Origin: JBFJKD01 sp038106145
GTDB taxonomy: Bacteria; Pseudomonadota; Gammaproteobacteria; Pseudomonadales; Porticoccaceae
NCBI GenBank assembly: GCA_038106145.1
Contig: JAYODD010000014.1
Span: 5,225-69,224, forward strand
Length of the DNA stretch: 64,000 bases
Direction: 5' to 3'
Shown piece by piece: positions 53,482-62,252 of the stretch (positions are counted from its first letter, which is position 1; every line of letters starts with the position of its first letter). The notes beneath the pieces were generated by a model. That model saw nothing but the letters and a program-made list of their open reading frames with translations. It was not told the DNA's origin and searched no databases. The translations under genes were made by a program, and so were the position numbers.

Positions 53482-54226
53482 CGACAGATGGCAGTGGTGG
53501 CACCGGCTGGGTTCGCCACGCTGGTTTTATCAGGCGAGCGGCTCCTGGTTGCCGTGGCTATCCGTGGCGACGGCGCTGTTGTTCGCTGTCGGCCTGGTGT
53601 GGAGCCTGGGAATTGCGCCGGCGGATGCGAGACAGGGCAATAGTTTCCGTATTATCTATGTGCACGTGCCCGCGTCGTTTCTGGCGCTCGCGGGTTACTA
53701 CGTTATGGCCGTGGCGGGCGCCGTGGGTTTGATCTGGAAAATTAAACTGGCGGATATGGTGATGGTGGCGGCGGCGCCACTTGGCGCGGCTTTGACTTTT
53801 GTGGCGCTGGTCAGCGGTGCGCTGTGGGGCAAACCGACCTGGGGTACCTATTGGGTATGGGATGCGCGGGTTACCTCCATGCTGGTGTTGTTGTTTCTGT
53901 ATCTCGGGGTCAACGCCCTCTACCAGGCGTTTGCCAACCGCGAATTCGCCGCGCGGGCCTGCGCGATTCTGGCGCTGGTGGGGACGGTGAATATTCCGAT
54001 TATCTACAAGTCGGTGGACTGGTGGTACAGCTTGCACCAGCCGGCTACGATAAAATTAACGTCCGCGCCATCCATGCACGCCAGCATGTTTCAGCCACTG
54101 GTGGTAATGATTCTGGCTTTTTACTGTTTCTATGCGCTGGTTTTGATCTTGCGGGTACGTGCCGAAATTCTACAACGGGAGCAGCGCACCACCTGGGTTC
54201 GCGAACTGCTGGAGGCGAGGAGCTGA
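53474..54226 (+). CDS. ccmC: Haem lyase/export subunit CcmC
   Basis: 250 residues, six membrane spans, with the tryptophan-rich haem-handling segment WGKPTWGTYWVWDARVTS facing the periplasm and conserved histidines in IYVHVPASF and PSMHASMF. CcmC loads haem onto CcmE. It starts eight bases inside ccmB and abuts ccmD. Confidence 0.96.
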   Translation: MANDRWQWWHRLGSPRWFYQASGSWLPWLSVATALLFAVGLVWSLGIAPADARQGNSFRIIYVHVPASFLALAGYYVMAVAGAVGLIWKIKLADMVMVAAAPLGAALTFVALVSGALWGKPTWGTYWVWDARVTSMLVLLFLYLGVNALYQAFANREFAARACAILALVGTVNIPIIYKSVDWWYSLHQPATIKLTSAPSMHASMFQPLVVMILAFYCFYALVLILRVRAEILQREQRTTWVRELLEARS

Positions 54227-54451
54227 ATGCTGCAATTTGATTCTATCAACGCGTTCCTGCACATGGGTGGTCATGGACCGTTTGTGTGGAGCGCCTACGG
54301 AATTACCATGGTGGTGATGTTGTGGTTGCTGCTGGCGCCGCTGCGCCGCAGCCGCGATATGCTGCGGCAGGTTCGCCGGCATCAGCAGAGGGCGCCTGCG
54401 CAACAGGTGTCTGCGCACGCCGCGACGGAAAAATCGGAGGTCCAACGCTGA
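54227..54451 (+). CDS. ccmD: CcmD small membrane subunit
   Basis: 74 residues with one transmembrane helix (YGITMVVMLWLLLAPL) preceded by FLHMGGHGPFVW, a typical CcmD N-terminus, and a basic cytoplasmic tail. CcmD is needed for release of holo-CcmE from CcmABC. It starts right after ccmC stops, and its stop overlaps the ccmE start by one base. Confidence 0.92.
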   Translation: MLQFDSINAFLHMGGHGPFVWSAYGITMVVMLWLLLAPLRRSRDMLRQVRRHQQRAPAQQVSAHAATEKSEVQR

Positions 54452-54921
54452 TGCATCCAGTGCGTCGACAACGGTTATTGCTGGTGCTGTTCCTGGTGGT
54501 GGTCAGCTCCGCCGCGATTGGTCTGGTCACCTATGCGTTACGGGAAAATATTAACTTGTTTTATACCCCGTCCCAGGTCGCTGCGGGAGCAGTGCCGATG
54601 GAAAAACGCGTTCGCGTTGGCGGTATGGTAGTGGAGGGCAGCGTGCGCCGGGATCGCACCTCCCTTGAAGTATTTTTTCAACTGACGGATGGCACAGCGG
54701 CGGTGGACGTGCGTTTTGCCGGCATTTTGCCGGACCTGTTTGCGGAAGGTCAGGCCGGCGTCGCCACCGGCAAGCTCAACGAACAGGGCGTTTTTATGGC
54801 TGAGGAAGTATTGGCCAAGCACGACGAAAATTACACCCCGCCCGAAGTTGCCGATGCCATGCAGCAAGCTCACGATAAGCGCAATAACGCGGATGTCGGC
54901 AGCGCAACGGTGAATAAATGA
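54451..54921 (+). CDS. ccmE: Haem chaperone CcmE
   Basis: 156 residues. An N-terminal membrane anchor (LLLVLFLVVVSSAAIGLV) precedes a periplasmic OB-fold with RVGGMVVEGSV. The covalent haem-binding His124 lies in LAKHDENYTPPEV, with Tyr128 as axial ligand. The ATG at 54451 follows CGGAGG. It ends in an ATGA overlap with ccmF. Confidence 0.96.
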   Translation: MHPVRRQRLLLVLFLVVVSSAAIGLVTYALRENINLFYTPSQVAAGAVPMEKRVRVGGMVVEGSVRRDRTSLEVFFQLTDGTAAVDVRFAGILPDLFAEGQAGVATGKLNEQGVFMAEEVLAKHDENYTPPEVADAMQQAHDKRNNADVGSATVNK

Positions 54922-56933
54922 TCGCGGAAATTGGCCATTTCGCGCTGATCATGGCGCTGTGTCTGGCCGCCGGGCAGGCACTGTTGCCCCTGTTGGGCAG
55001 TATTTTCCTGCGTTCATCGTGGATGGCAACCGCGCGCTCCCTCGCTGCCGGGCAGTGGGTTTTTGTGGCGATCAGTTTTGCCTGCCTGGTGGTCGTATTT
55101 TTAGCGGACGACTTTTCCGTACGTTATGTGGCGGAGAACTCCAACACGCTGTTGCCCGACCATTACAAAATCAGTGCGGTGTGGGCGGCCCACGAAGGCT
55201 CACTGCTGTTGTGGGTACTGATTCTCGCGAGCTGGACGCTGGCGGTAGCCCTGTTCAGTCGCACCCTGCCGCTGATGATGGTGGCGCGGGTATTGGCGGT
55301 GATGGGCATGATTGCGGTCGGGTTCTATCTTTTTGTGCTGTTCACGTCCAATCCGTTTGAGCGCATTTTACCGTTGCCCAGACTGGAAGGGGCCGACCTT
55401 AATCCACTCCTGCAGGATTTTGGTCTGATCGTGCACCCACCCATGCTGTATATGGGCTATGTGGGTTTTTCCGTGGCGTTTGCGTTTGCGATTGCCGCGT
55501 TATTGAGTGGGCGCATGGATACCGCCTGGGCCCGCTGGACCCGTCCGTGGACCATTATTGCCTGGTCATTTTTGACCCTCGGTATCGCCCTTGGCAGCTG
55601 GTGGGCCTACTATGAATTGGGGTGGGGCGGCTGGTGGTTCTGGGATCCGGTGGAAAACGCCTCGTTTATGCCCTGGCTGGTGGGCACCGCGTTGATCCAT
55701 AGTCTGGCGGTGACCGAAAAACGGGGCACGTTTCGCAGCTGGACCCTGTTGCTGGCGATTCTGGCTTTCTCCCTCAGTTTGCTGGGTACGTTCCTGGTGC
55801 GCTCTGGGGTGCTGACGTCGGTGCATGCCTTTGCCTCGGACCCTACCCGCGGGGTATTTATTTTGCTGTTTCTCGCTGTGGTGGTGGGGGGGTCGCTGTT
55901 TTTATACGCACTGCGGGGCCCCAGCGTGCGCGGCACTGCGACGTTCACCTGGCTCTCCCGCGAAGCGTTTCTGTTGGTGAATAATGTACTGTTAATGGTG
56001 ACTATGGCGACCATTTTACTGGGCACGCTGTACCCTCTGGTGGCCGATTTCGCGGGCTGGGGTAAAGTCTCGGTCGGGCCACCCTATTTTAATCTGTTCT
56101 TTATTCCCCTCGCGGGGCTGCTGGCATTGTTCATGGCCGTCGGTTCGATCTTGAACTGGAAACGCAACGATGCGCCAGCGCTGCGCACCGATATGCTGAT
56201 CATGGCGGGGGCGGCGCTGCTGGTGGGGGTGGCGGGAACGCTGCTGATCGATGGGATGTTGCGCGACGGAACCGTGCGCTTTGGCACGTTGCTGACGCTT
56301 ACGCTGGCCAGTTGGGTGGCGCTGGTAACGGGCCGCGATCTATGGCGCAAGGCCGCTTCTCGTGCGGGTCGCTTGCAAGGCCTGCGCCGCTTGCGCGGCA
56401 GCTATTACGGCATGGTGCTGGCTCATCTGGGCATCGCCGTAGCGATTATGGGCGTCGGCATCAGCAGCCTGTACAGCGACCAACGGGATGTGCGCATGGC
56501 GCCGGGCGATCGAGTGTCAGTCGGGGGTTACGATTTTGTTTTTCAGGGGGTGGCGACCAACGCCGGCCCGAACTACCACGCGCAGACGGGCACGTTGAGC
56601 GTTACCCGCGACGGATTATTGGTGGCAGAGCTACAGCCGCAAAAGCGCCGTTATTTCGCCAGCGGTCAAGTAATGACGGAGGCGGATATCGACGGGGGTT
56701 TGTGGCGCGATCTGTATGTCGCCCTGGGGGAGTCACTCGACGACCAGAGCTGGTCGGTCCGGGTGTATGTGAAACCGTTGGTGCGCTGGATCTGGCTGGG
56801 GGCGCTGTTGATGGCCGCCGGCGGCCTGTTGGCGACACTGGATAAACGTTATCGTGCCCGACGCGGGTCCCGACAGGCGGCGACCGGGTCGCTGGCAGCG
56901 CAAGCGCCTGCTGTGGCTGGGGTGAATTCGTAA
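54918..56933 (+). CDS. ccmF: Cytochrome c haem lyase subunit CcmF
   Basis: 671 residues with about fifteen membrane spans. The haem-handling WGGWWFWDPVENASFMPW is intact and flanked by conserved histidines (WAAHEGSLLLW, HPPMLYMGYVG). CcmF with CcmH ligates haem from CcmE to apocytochrome CxxCH motifs in the periplasm. It overlaps ccmE by four bases and ccmG by one. Confidence 0.97.
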   Translation: MIAEIGHFALIMALCLAAGQALLPLLGSIFLRSSWMATARSLAAGQWVFVAISFACLVVVFLADDFSVRYVAENSNTLLPDHYKISAVWAAHEGSLLLWVLILASWTLAVALFSRTLPLMMVARVLAVMGMIAVGFYLFVLFTSNPFERILPLPRLEGADLNPLLQDFGLIVHPPMLYMGYVGFSVAFAFAIAALLSGRMDTAWARWTRPWTIIAWSFLTLGIALGSWWAYYELGWGGWWFWDPVENASFMPWLVGTALIHSLAVTEKRGTFRSWTLLLAILAFSLSLLGTFLVRSGVLTSVHAFASDPTRGVFILLFLAVVVGGSLFLYALRGPSVRGTATFTWLSREAFLLVNNVLLMVTMATILLGTLYPLVADFAGWGKVSVGPPYFNLFFIPLAGLLALFMAVGSILNWKRNDAPALRTDMLIMAGAALLVGVAGTLLIDGMLRDGTVRFGTLLTLTLASWVALVTGRDLWRKAASRAGRLQGLRRLRGSYYGMVLAHLGIAVAIMGVGISSLYSDQRDVRMAPGDRVSVGGYDFVFQGVATNAGPNYHAQTGTLSVTRDGLLVAELQPQKRRYFASGQVMTEADIDGGLWRDLYVALGESLDDQSWSVRVYVKPLVRWIWLGALLMAAGGLLATLDKRYRARRGSRQAATGSLAAQAPAVAGVNS

Positions 56934-57460
56934 TGGAACGCTTCAAACTTTTTCTGCCGTTGCTGATTTTCGTGGTTCTGGCGAGTGTGTTGTACTGGGC
57001 GCTGGGGCGCGATCCCAACGCCATGCCATCCGCGCTGGTGAATCGCCCGGTGCCGGCGTTCTCCCTGCCCAGCCTCAACAATCCCGAGGTGATATTGAGC
57101 GAGGACCTGTTCGCGGAACAGGTTACGTTACTGAATGTCTGGGCGACCTGGTGTTATGCCTGCCGCGTGGAGCATCCTTTTCTGCAGCGCCTGGCGAATG
57201 ATGGCATCCCCATTATCGGGTTGAATTATAAGGATGATAACGCCGCGGCGCGGGCCTGGTTGGCTGAGCAGGGCGACCCCTATCAGCACAACATTGTCGA
57301 CGCGGACGGCACTCTGGGGATCGATCTGGGGGTCTTTGGCGCGCCGGAGACCTACGTGGTCGACCGCGCCGGAATTATTCGCTTTAAGTTTGTCGGTGTT
57401 ATTGACGAACGGGCGTGGACGCGGGAAATAGAACCTGTGTACCGGCAGTTCTTGCGGTGA
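56933..57460 (+). CDS. ccmG: Thiol:disulfide interchange protein CcmG/DsbE
   Basis: 175 residues. A membrane anchor (FLPLLIFVVLASVLYWAL) leads a periplasmic thioredoxin fold whose active site reads WATWCYACRVEHP, followed by GVFGAPETYVVDRAG with the cis-Pro-like loop. It keeps apocytochrome cysteines reduced. A CxxC of CYAC rather than the common CPTC/CPSC is slightly unusual. The tRNA-Asp gene follows on the other strand. Confidence 0.95.
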   Translation: MERFKLFLPLLIFVVLASVLYWALGRDPNAMPSALVNRPVPAFSLPSLNNPEVILSEDLFAEQVTLLNVWATWCYACRVEHPFLQRLANDGIPIIGLNYKDDNAAARAWLAEQGDPYQHNIVDADGTLGIDLGVFGAPETYVVDRAGIIRFKFVGVIDERAWTREIEPVYRQFLR

Positions 57461-57504
57461 ATGCGAGTGCTGAGATGTACCTGGTGCGGTGACGGTATCG
57501 AAGT

Positions 57505-57581
57505 TGGCGGACCGGACGGGACTTGAACCCGCGACCTCCGGCGTGACAGGCCGGCATTCTAACCAGCTGAACTACCGGTCC
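57505..57581 (-). tRNA. tRNA-Asp (GTC)
   Basis: 77 nt on the minus strand. The acceptor stem GGACCGG / CCGGTCC, discriminator G and encoded CCA are present. The D-arm contains TAGTTCAGCTGGTTAGA, the anticodon loop reads CTGTCAC with GTC, and the T-arm is GCGGGTTCAAGTCCCGT. It sits between ccmG and ccmH, antisense to the operon. Confidence 0.96.
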
Positions 57582-57664
57582 GCTGAATACCCTTTGAGGT
57601 GGGCGTATTGTACGCAGATGGGTGACCGGGTCAATTTATTTATGGCGTAACGCCGGAGCGATTT

Positions 57665-58186
57665 GTGGAGCGAATTAGCTTTTTTTTCCGAATTTACCTG
57701 CTGGTGCTGCCATTGGCCACGCTGGCGGCGGTGGATGCAGAGCCGTTGTCAACTGCCGATCTGCATGCTCGCTATCAGCATTTGATTGCCGAGCTGCGCT
57801 GTCCCAAATGTCAAAATCAGAATTTGGCCGATTCCGATTCCCCCATCTCCGCGGATTTGCGCCGTCAGATCCGCCAGATGCTGGAAGCGGGCCGCTCCGA
57901 CGTGGAGATAGAGGACTATCTGGTGGCGCGCTACGGCGATTACATATTGTATCGACCCCGGTTACAGGACAGCACCTATCTGTTGTGGCTCGCGCCGGGT
58001 GTTTTACTGGTAACGGGAGCGCTACTGTTTTTCCTGGTCGTGCGTCGTCAGCGGCAATCTGTGCGCGTTCAGGAGGCGGCACTGGATGCCCAGGATAAGG
58101 CGCAACTCGACCTGCTGTTGGCTTCGTCGCAAACCCAGTCTCCCGCGGTTGAGGAGCGCAATGCCCCGGCCGATGGAGAGACCTGA
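57665..58186 (+). CDS. ccmH: Cytochrome c biogenesis protein CcmH
   Basis: 173 residues. A signal sequence is followed by the thiol-redox site LRCPKCQNQNLADSDSPI and a helix bundle (LRRQIRQMLEAGRSD, YLVARYGDYILYRPR), then a membrane span (LLWLAPGVLLVTGALLFFLV) and a cytoplasmic tail. CcmH reduces or holds apocytochrome thiols for CcmF. It stands 204 bp after ccmG because of the tRNA gene, so it may need its own promoter or read-through. Confidence 0.94.
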   Translation: MERISFFFRIYLLVLPLATLAAVDAEPLSTADLHARYQHLIAELRCPKCQNQNLADSDSPISADLRRQIRQMLEAGRSDVEIEDYLVARYGDYILYRPRLQDSTYLLWLAPGVLLVTGALLFFLVVRRQRQSVRVQEAALDAQDKAQLDLLLASSQTQSPAVEERNAPADGET

Positions 58187-59376
58187 TGTTCTGGATGTGG
58201 GTCGTACTTTTCGTTGTTATGGCGTTTGGGTTTTTTGCGGCGGGGTTGTGGCGCGCCACTAACAACCGTGCCGGCACCACTTATGGTGAACAGAATGTGG
58301 CGTTGTACCAGGATCATCTGGCGGAGTTGCAACGCCAGCAGGAAGGGGGCGAGATCGATGCTTCCCAGGCGCAGGAGCTGATCCTCGAAGCCCAGCGCAA
58401 ATTACTGGCGGACAATCCGCAACAGTCCAGCGCGGCGGCGCGAGCGGGAGGTGCCTGGCTGGTGCTGCTGGTCGCTGGCATATCCGTGACTGGAGCGCTG
58501 TTCCTTTATCAGCATCTGGGTGCTGGCCCGGATCTGGAAATTGCCGCGTTGCTGCAAAAAACCGCGCCCGGGGCGAGCGCACCGCTACGGGAAAAATTGA
58601 TTGCCCGACTCGCGCAGCGGCCACAACATCTGCACTACTGGGTGCTGTTGGCGCGCCTCGAACAGGCCGAGCAGCGCCATCCGCAAGCCCTGGCGGCTTT
58701 CGAGCGGGCATTGGCCATCGTGCCCGAGGATGTGGCGCTGATCATGGAATATGCCGAAACCAAATTTGTTGCCGCCCACTATAAAATCGACGGGGATGTT
58801 GCTGCGATCATCGATCGGGCACTGGCGCTGGATCCGAAAAATAGTAGTGCACACAGTTTGTTGGGTATCGATGCCTACAATCGGCAGGACTACCGCAGTG
58901 CCATTAACCACTGGCAGATCGCGCTCGATAGTGCCGATCCCATGTCACAGGACATGAGTGTGTTGCGCGCCAGCATCTCCCAGGCGAAAGTCCTGCTTGG
59001 CGAACCCAGCGATACTTTGCGCCTTAGCGTGCGCGTGTCCCTCGGTACTGCAACGCGCGCTGACAATGGCGAACCCCTCGATCCCGCCACACCGGTCTTT
59101 GTGTACGCCCGCGAATGGCAGGGTATGGCCATGCCGCTGGTTGCGCAGCGTCTGGCGGTGGGGGATTTACCCACGGAAATTATTCTCGATGACAACCTGG
59201 CGTTGAGTCCGCAGCGTCCGATGTCCTCGGTGGCGGCACTCGAATTGGTGGCCCGGGTGGCAATCGGTGGGACGCCGCAGCCGGAATCCGGCGATATTGA
59301 AGGCAGGTCAGGGCCCATCGCCCCACCGTATGCGGACAAACCGTACGAGTTGGTGATCGACCAGCGGGTGCCCTGA
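58186..59376 (+). CDS. ccmI: Cytochrome c biogenesis protein CcmI
   Basis: 396 residues. Two membrane spans at the N-terminus (FVVMAFGFFAAGLW and LVLLVAGISVTGALFLY) enclose a cytoplasmic coiled segment NVALYQDHLAELQRQQ. TPR repeats follow (HPQALAAFERALAIVPEDV, LALDPKNSSAHSLLGIDAY), then a C-terminal beta domain (TPVFVYAREWQGMAMPL). CcmI binds the C-terminal helix of apocytochromes. It overlaps the ccmH stop by one base and ends the operon. Confidence 0.95.
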   Translation: MFWMWVVLFVVMAFGFFAAGLWRATNNRAGTTYGEQNVALYQDHLAELQRQQEGGEIDASQAQELILEAQRKLLADNPQQSSAAARAGGAWLVLLVAGISVTGALFLYQHLGAGPDLEIAALLQKTAPGASAPLREKLIARLAQRPQHLHYWVLLARLEQAEQRHPQALAAFERALAIVPEDVALIMEYAETKFVAAHYKIDGDVAAIIDRALALDPKNSSAHSLLGIDAYNRQDYRSAINHWQIALDSADPMSQDMSVLRASISQAKVLLGEPSDTLRLSVRVSLGTATRADNGEPLDPATPVFVYAREWQGMAMPLVAQRLAVGDLPTEIILDDNLALSPQRPMSSVAALELVARVAIGGTPQPESGDIEGRSGPIAPPYADKPYELVIDQRVP

Positions 59377-59446
59377 TCGATATCAAATTTCGTCCCCGGA
59401 GCATTGGGGTAAAATGACCGTTTAGTTGGGCAGGAGAAGTACATCC

Positions 59447-60217
59447 ATGAGTGATCACACGCGCCACCTGAGCCGCGAGGCCTATAAAGCCAGTCATACC
59501 ACCGACAGAATCGCAGCGCGGCTGGAGGAAGGCCCGAGTTCGGTCTATCTCAAGGATTTCGTCTACGGCGCCGTTGATGGTGCGGTAACGACTTTTGCAG
59601 TGGTGGCCGGTGTCGCCGGTGCGGGCTTGCCCGCGGGGGTGATTATTATTCTCGGCTTCGCCAATCTGCTGGCCGATGGCTTCAGTATGGCGGTCAGCAA
59701 CTATCTCGGTACCCGGGCGGAGAATCAGTATCGCGCCAAAACCCGCGAGCGGGAGCTGGACGAAATCCACAAATGGCCCGAAGGTGAACGCGAGGAGGTG
59801 CGGCAGATATACGCCAGCAAAGGCTTTGAGGGCGAACTGCTGACCCAGGTGGTGGAGGTGATCACCGCGGATAACGAACGCTGGGTCGACACCATGTTGC
59901 AGGAAGAGCACGGCATGTCCCTGCAGGATCACGACCCTACCAAAGCCGGCGTGGCGACGTTTGTAGCCTTCGCACTGGTGGGATTGATTCCGTTATTGCC
60001 CTATTTACTAAACTGGATTGCCCCGGGTGTGGTGCCAGCTACCTTTGCGGTGAGTTGTGGGCTAACAGCCATCGCATTTTTCTGGATCGGCGCCCTCAAG
60101 GCGCGGTTCGTCAATCAGAGCTGGCAGCTTTCGAGTATTGAAACCGTGGCCATTGGCGGCGTCGCGGCGGCCATGGCCTATGGGGTAGGCGCCCTGCTGA
60201 AGGGGCTGGTGGGCTGA
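59447..60217 (+). CDS. VIT1/CCC1-family transporter
   Basis: 256 residues from the ATG at 59447 with AGGAGA upstream. Helices 1-2 carry VYGAVDGAVTTFAVVAGVAGA and FANLLADGFSMAVSNYLGTR. A cytoplasmic acidic insert rich in Glu (ERELDEIHKWPEGEREEVRQ) resembles the metal-binding domain of VIT1 proteins. Three more spans follow. The family moves Fe2+ or Mn2+ out of the cytoplasm. It stands alone after ccmI. Confidence 0.9.
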   Translation: MSDHTRHLSREAYKASHTTDRIAARLEEGPSSVYLKDFVYGAVDGAVTTFAVVAGVAGAGLPAGVIIILGFANLLADGFSMAVSNYLGTRAENQYRAKTRERELDEIHKWPEGEREEVRQIYASKGFEGELLTQVVEVITADNERWVDTMLQEEHGMSLQDHDPTKAGVATFVAFALVGLIPLLPYLLNWIAPGVVPATFAVSCGLTAIAFFWIGALKARFVNQSWQLSSIETVAIGGVAAAMAYGVGALLKGLVG

Positions 60218-60316
60218 GGAGCGCAAGCGGTGTGGGGGCTGCCCGGCGCTAAGTTCCGCGAGCTCCGTTACCGCGCCTCGCCGGCCGCGGAGGGCGAGTG
60301 GCGCTTGCGGGCGAAC
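60218..60316. other. Intergenic region of convergent VIT1-like and GcvR-like genes
   Basis: A short GC-rich stretch. CGCAAGCG near 60222 and CGCTTGCG near 60303 are inverted copies that could pair at long range, but no compact terminator is seen. Confidence 0.4.
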
Positions 60317-60841
60317 TCAGTCTTCAAACGTCTGTGCGTCTATCTCCACAATCAAATCGTCGGACAACCTTTCAAGACAGTCGCGCAGGGCATCTTCCGT
60401 TAGCGCTGGCGGTAACGCCAGGGTCGCCCTGAGGCGAAACAGAACGTCGCTACTCATGGGTGCGGAGGCGCAGGTGGTCGCAAGCGTTTCCACACTCACC
60501 TGTGCGTTTGCCAGCAGGCTGCTGATCTCGCCAACGATACCGGGGCGATCGTTGCACACCAGTCCGATGGTGACGCGGTTGACCTCCGTCGCGGTATTGC
60601 CATCGGCGCTTTCCACCGACACCGGTATACCTTCGTCCGCCAGCGCTTTAAGGGCCTGTTCGAGGGCCTTGCGCCGCTCTTCCGGCACTGCGACGCGCAA
60701 AATGCCCGCAAACTTACCGGACAGATGGGACATACTGCTTTCCAGCCAGTTGCCCTGATGCTCCAACACCACTCTGGCAAGACGTTCGACAATGCCAGGG
60801 CGATCCTCCGCGAGAACAGTCAGTACGAGATAGCGATCCAT
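60317..60841 (-). CDS. GcvR-like protein with two ACT domains
   Basis: 174 residues. The first ACT domain opens LVLTVLAEDRPGIVERLARVV and the second VTIGLVCNDRPGIVGEISSLL. This tandem layout is that of GcvR, which holds back GcvA in the glycine cleavage system, and of related two-ACT regulators. No DNA-binding domain is present. It is divergent from the acyl-CoA dehydrogenase array, with a shared 195-bp upstream region, and no gcv gene is nearby, so its partner is unknown. Confidence 0.88.
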   Translation of the reverse strand: MDRYLVLTVLAEDRPGIVERLARVVLEHQGNWLESSMSHLSGKFAGILRVAVPEERRKALEQALKALADEGIPVSVESADGNTATEVNRVTIGLVCNDRPGIVGEISSLLANAQVSVETLATTCASAPMSSDVLFRLRATLALPPALTEDALRDCLERLSDDLIVEIDAQTFED

Positions 60842-60923
60842 AGGTGGCGATCCGGTATTCGGGTTAGCTGATTATGCCGCAAGCCAACGGTTAATGCCTC
60901 AGGATAGTCCCGGCGCCAAAGAA

Positions 60924-60968
60924 TTGGTATGATGTTACCCGAAGGTTTAATTAGTGACCAATTGGTCA
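60924..60968 (+). promoter_or_regulatory. Promoter with 14-bp palindromic operator ahead of the acyl-CoA dehydrogenase array
   Basis: TTGGTA (60924-60929), 16-bp spacer, TTTAAT (60946-60951), then the perfect palindrome TGACCAATTGGTCA (60955-60968) over the expected start of transcription. A dimeric repressor bound there would block initiation. TetR-type regulators of acyl-CoA genes use sites of this shape. Confidence 0.65.
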
Positions 60969-61036
60969 AGACTGACGCTTGCCCATAAACGGAACGTCGC
61001 CTCTTCAGCGCTCGCTGCTTGATTTGGAAAACCCCC

Positions 61037-62200
61037 ATGAATTTTAATCTCTCCGCCGAGCAGACCATGATTTACGAGTATGGCGCGCGCCTTGCGCAAA
61101 CCTATGATCGTAAATACTGGATGGAAAATGCCGAGTCGCGGCGCTTTCCCGAGGAAATGTTCCAGCAGATAGCGGCCGATGGGTTTCTCGGCACCATGGT
61201 GCCCGAGGCCTACGGCGGCTCCGGGCTCGGTATGGTGGAGATGTCCCTGTTTCAGGAAGGCCTGGCAAACCAGGGCGTGCCGCTGCTGAGCCTGGTGATC
61301 GGCCCGACCATGTCGCTGGGACCCATCAGTGATTTTGGCACCGAAGAACAAAAACAAAAGTACCTGCCTGCTGCCTGCTCGGGCGATATTCGATTTTGCT
61401 TCGCCATTACCGAGCCGGACGCCGGCACCAACACCATACGCGCCACCACGCTGGCCAAGCCCACGGCCAACGGCCGGTTTAAACTGAGTGGCGCAAAAAC
61501 TTTTATTACCGACGCCAAGGAATCCGACTATGCGTTAGTGGTGGCGCGCACCACTGCGCACACGGAAGTAAAACGCAAAACCGACGGCTTTACGCTGTTT
61601 ATCGTCGACACCAAAGCCAAAGGTATCGAAATGCACCCCATCGCGGTGAGCGTGCCCGTGCCGGAGGTGCAGTACCAGGTGTTTTTCGACGAGGTGGATG
61701 TCGGGCCGGAAGATGCACTGGGAGAGATTGGCAAAGGCTTTGATATTTTGTTCCAGTGCCTTAATCCCGAGCGTATTCTGGTGGGCGCAATTTGCAGCGG
61801 TCTGGGGCGCTTTGCCATGGATAAAGCGGTGGCCTACGCCAGCGAACGTTCGGTTTTCAACGGACCTATTGGTGCTTACCAGGCACTGCAACATCCGTTG
61901 GCCAAAGCCAAAACGGAAATTGAAATGGCATCGCTGATGACCCTCAAGGCCGCCTGGCTGTTTGATCAGAATTTACCCTGCGGCGCGGAATCCAATATGG
62001 CCAAACTGGCTGCGTCCGAGGCGGGTGTCAACGCGGTGGATGCGTCCCTGCAGTGTTTTGGCGGCAATGGTTTTACCAAAGAGTACGGCATCTTCGATAT
62101 TTATCCCATGGTGCGTTTGTGCAAAACCGCGCCCCTCAATAACGAAATGGTCATGAACTACATTGGCGAGCATGTATTGGGTATGCCGCGTTCCTATTAA
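61037..62200 (+). CDS. Acyl-CoA dehydrogenase paralogue 1 of a tandem array
   Basis: 387-residue FAD enzyme from the ATG at 61037. The ACAD beta-domain motifs FCFAITEPDAGTNT and TFITDAKESDYAL are present. The usual C-terminal EGTNEMQR is replaced by APLNNEMVMN with no Glu, while helix G has Glu245 in LNPERIL, the position used as base by isovaleryl- and long-chain-type enzymes. The start MNFNLSAEQTMIYEYG is shared with the next two genes. Substrates are unknown. Confidence 0.94.
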   Translation: MNFNLSAEQTMIYEYGARLAQTYDRKYWMENAESRRFPEEMFQQIAADGFLGTMVPEAYGGSGLGMVEMSLFQEGLANQGVPLLSLVIGPTMSLGPISDFGTEEQKQKYLPAACSGDIRFCFAITEPDAGTNTIRATTLAKPTANGRFKLSGAKTFITDAKESDYALVVARTTAHTEVKRKTDGFTLFIVDTKAKGIEMHPIAVSVPVPEVQYQVFFDEVDVGPEDALGEIGKGFDILFQCLNPERILVGAICSGLGRFAMDKAVAYASERSVFNGPIGAYQALQHPLAKAKTEIEMASLMTLKAAWLFDQNLPCGAESNMAKLAASEAGVNAVDASLQCFGGNGFTKEYGIFDIYPMVRLCKTAPLNNEMVMNYIGEHVLGMPRSY

Positions 62201-62210
62201 TGTTTGCAGC

Positions 62211-62242
62211 GCAAATTGACGGCGACGCAAATTGACAGCGAG
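62211..62242. repeat. Two 16-bp tandem repeats
   Basis: GCAAATTGACGGCGAC and GCAAATTGACAGCGAG stand head to tail (14 of 16 identical) between acyl-CoA dehydrogenases 1 and 2. The second copy runs into the ribosome site GAGAAG of gene 2. Confidence 0.8.
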
Positions 62243-62252
62243 AAGATAGCGA

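Noticed and set aside
57505..57581. tRNA-Asp as an integration site for a genomic island
   Set aside because: Both sides are ccm operon genes and no integrase or partial tRNA repeat is present.
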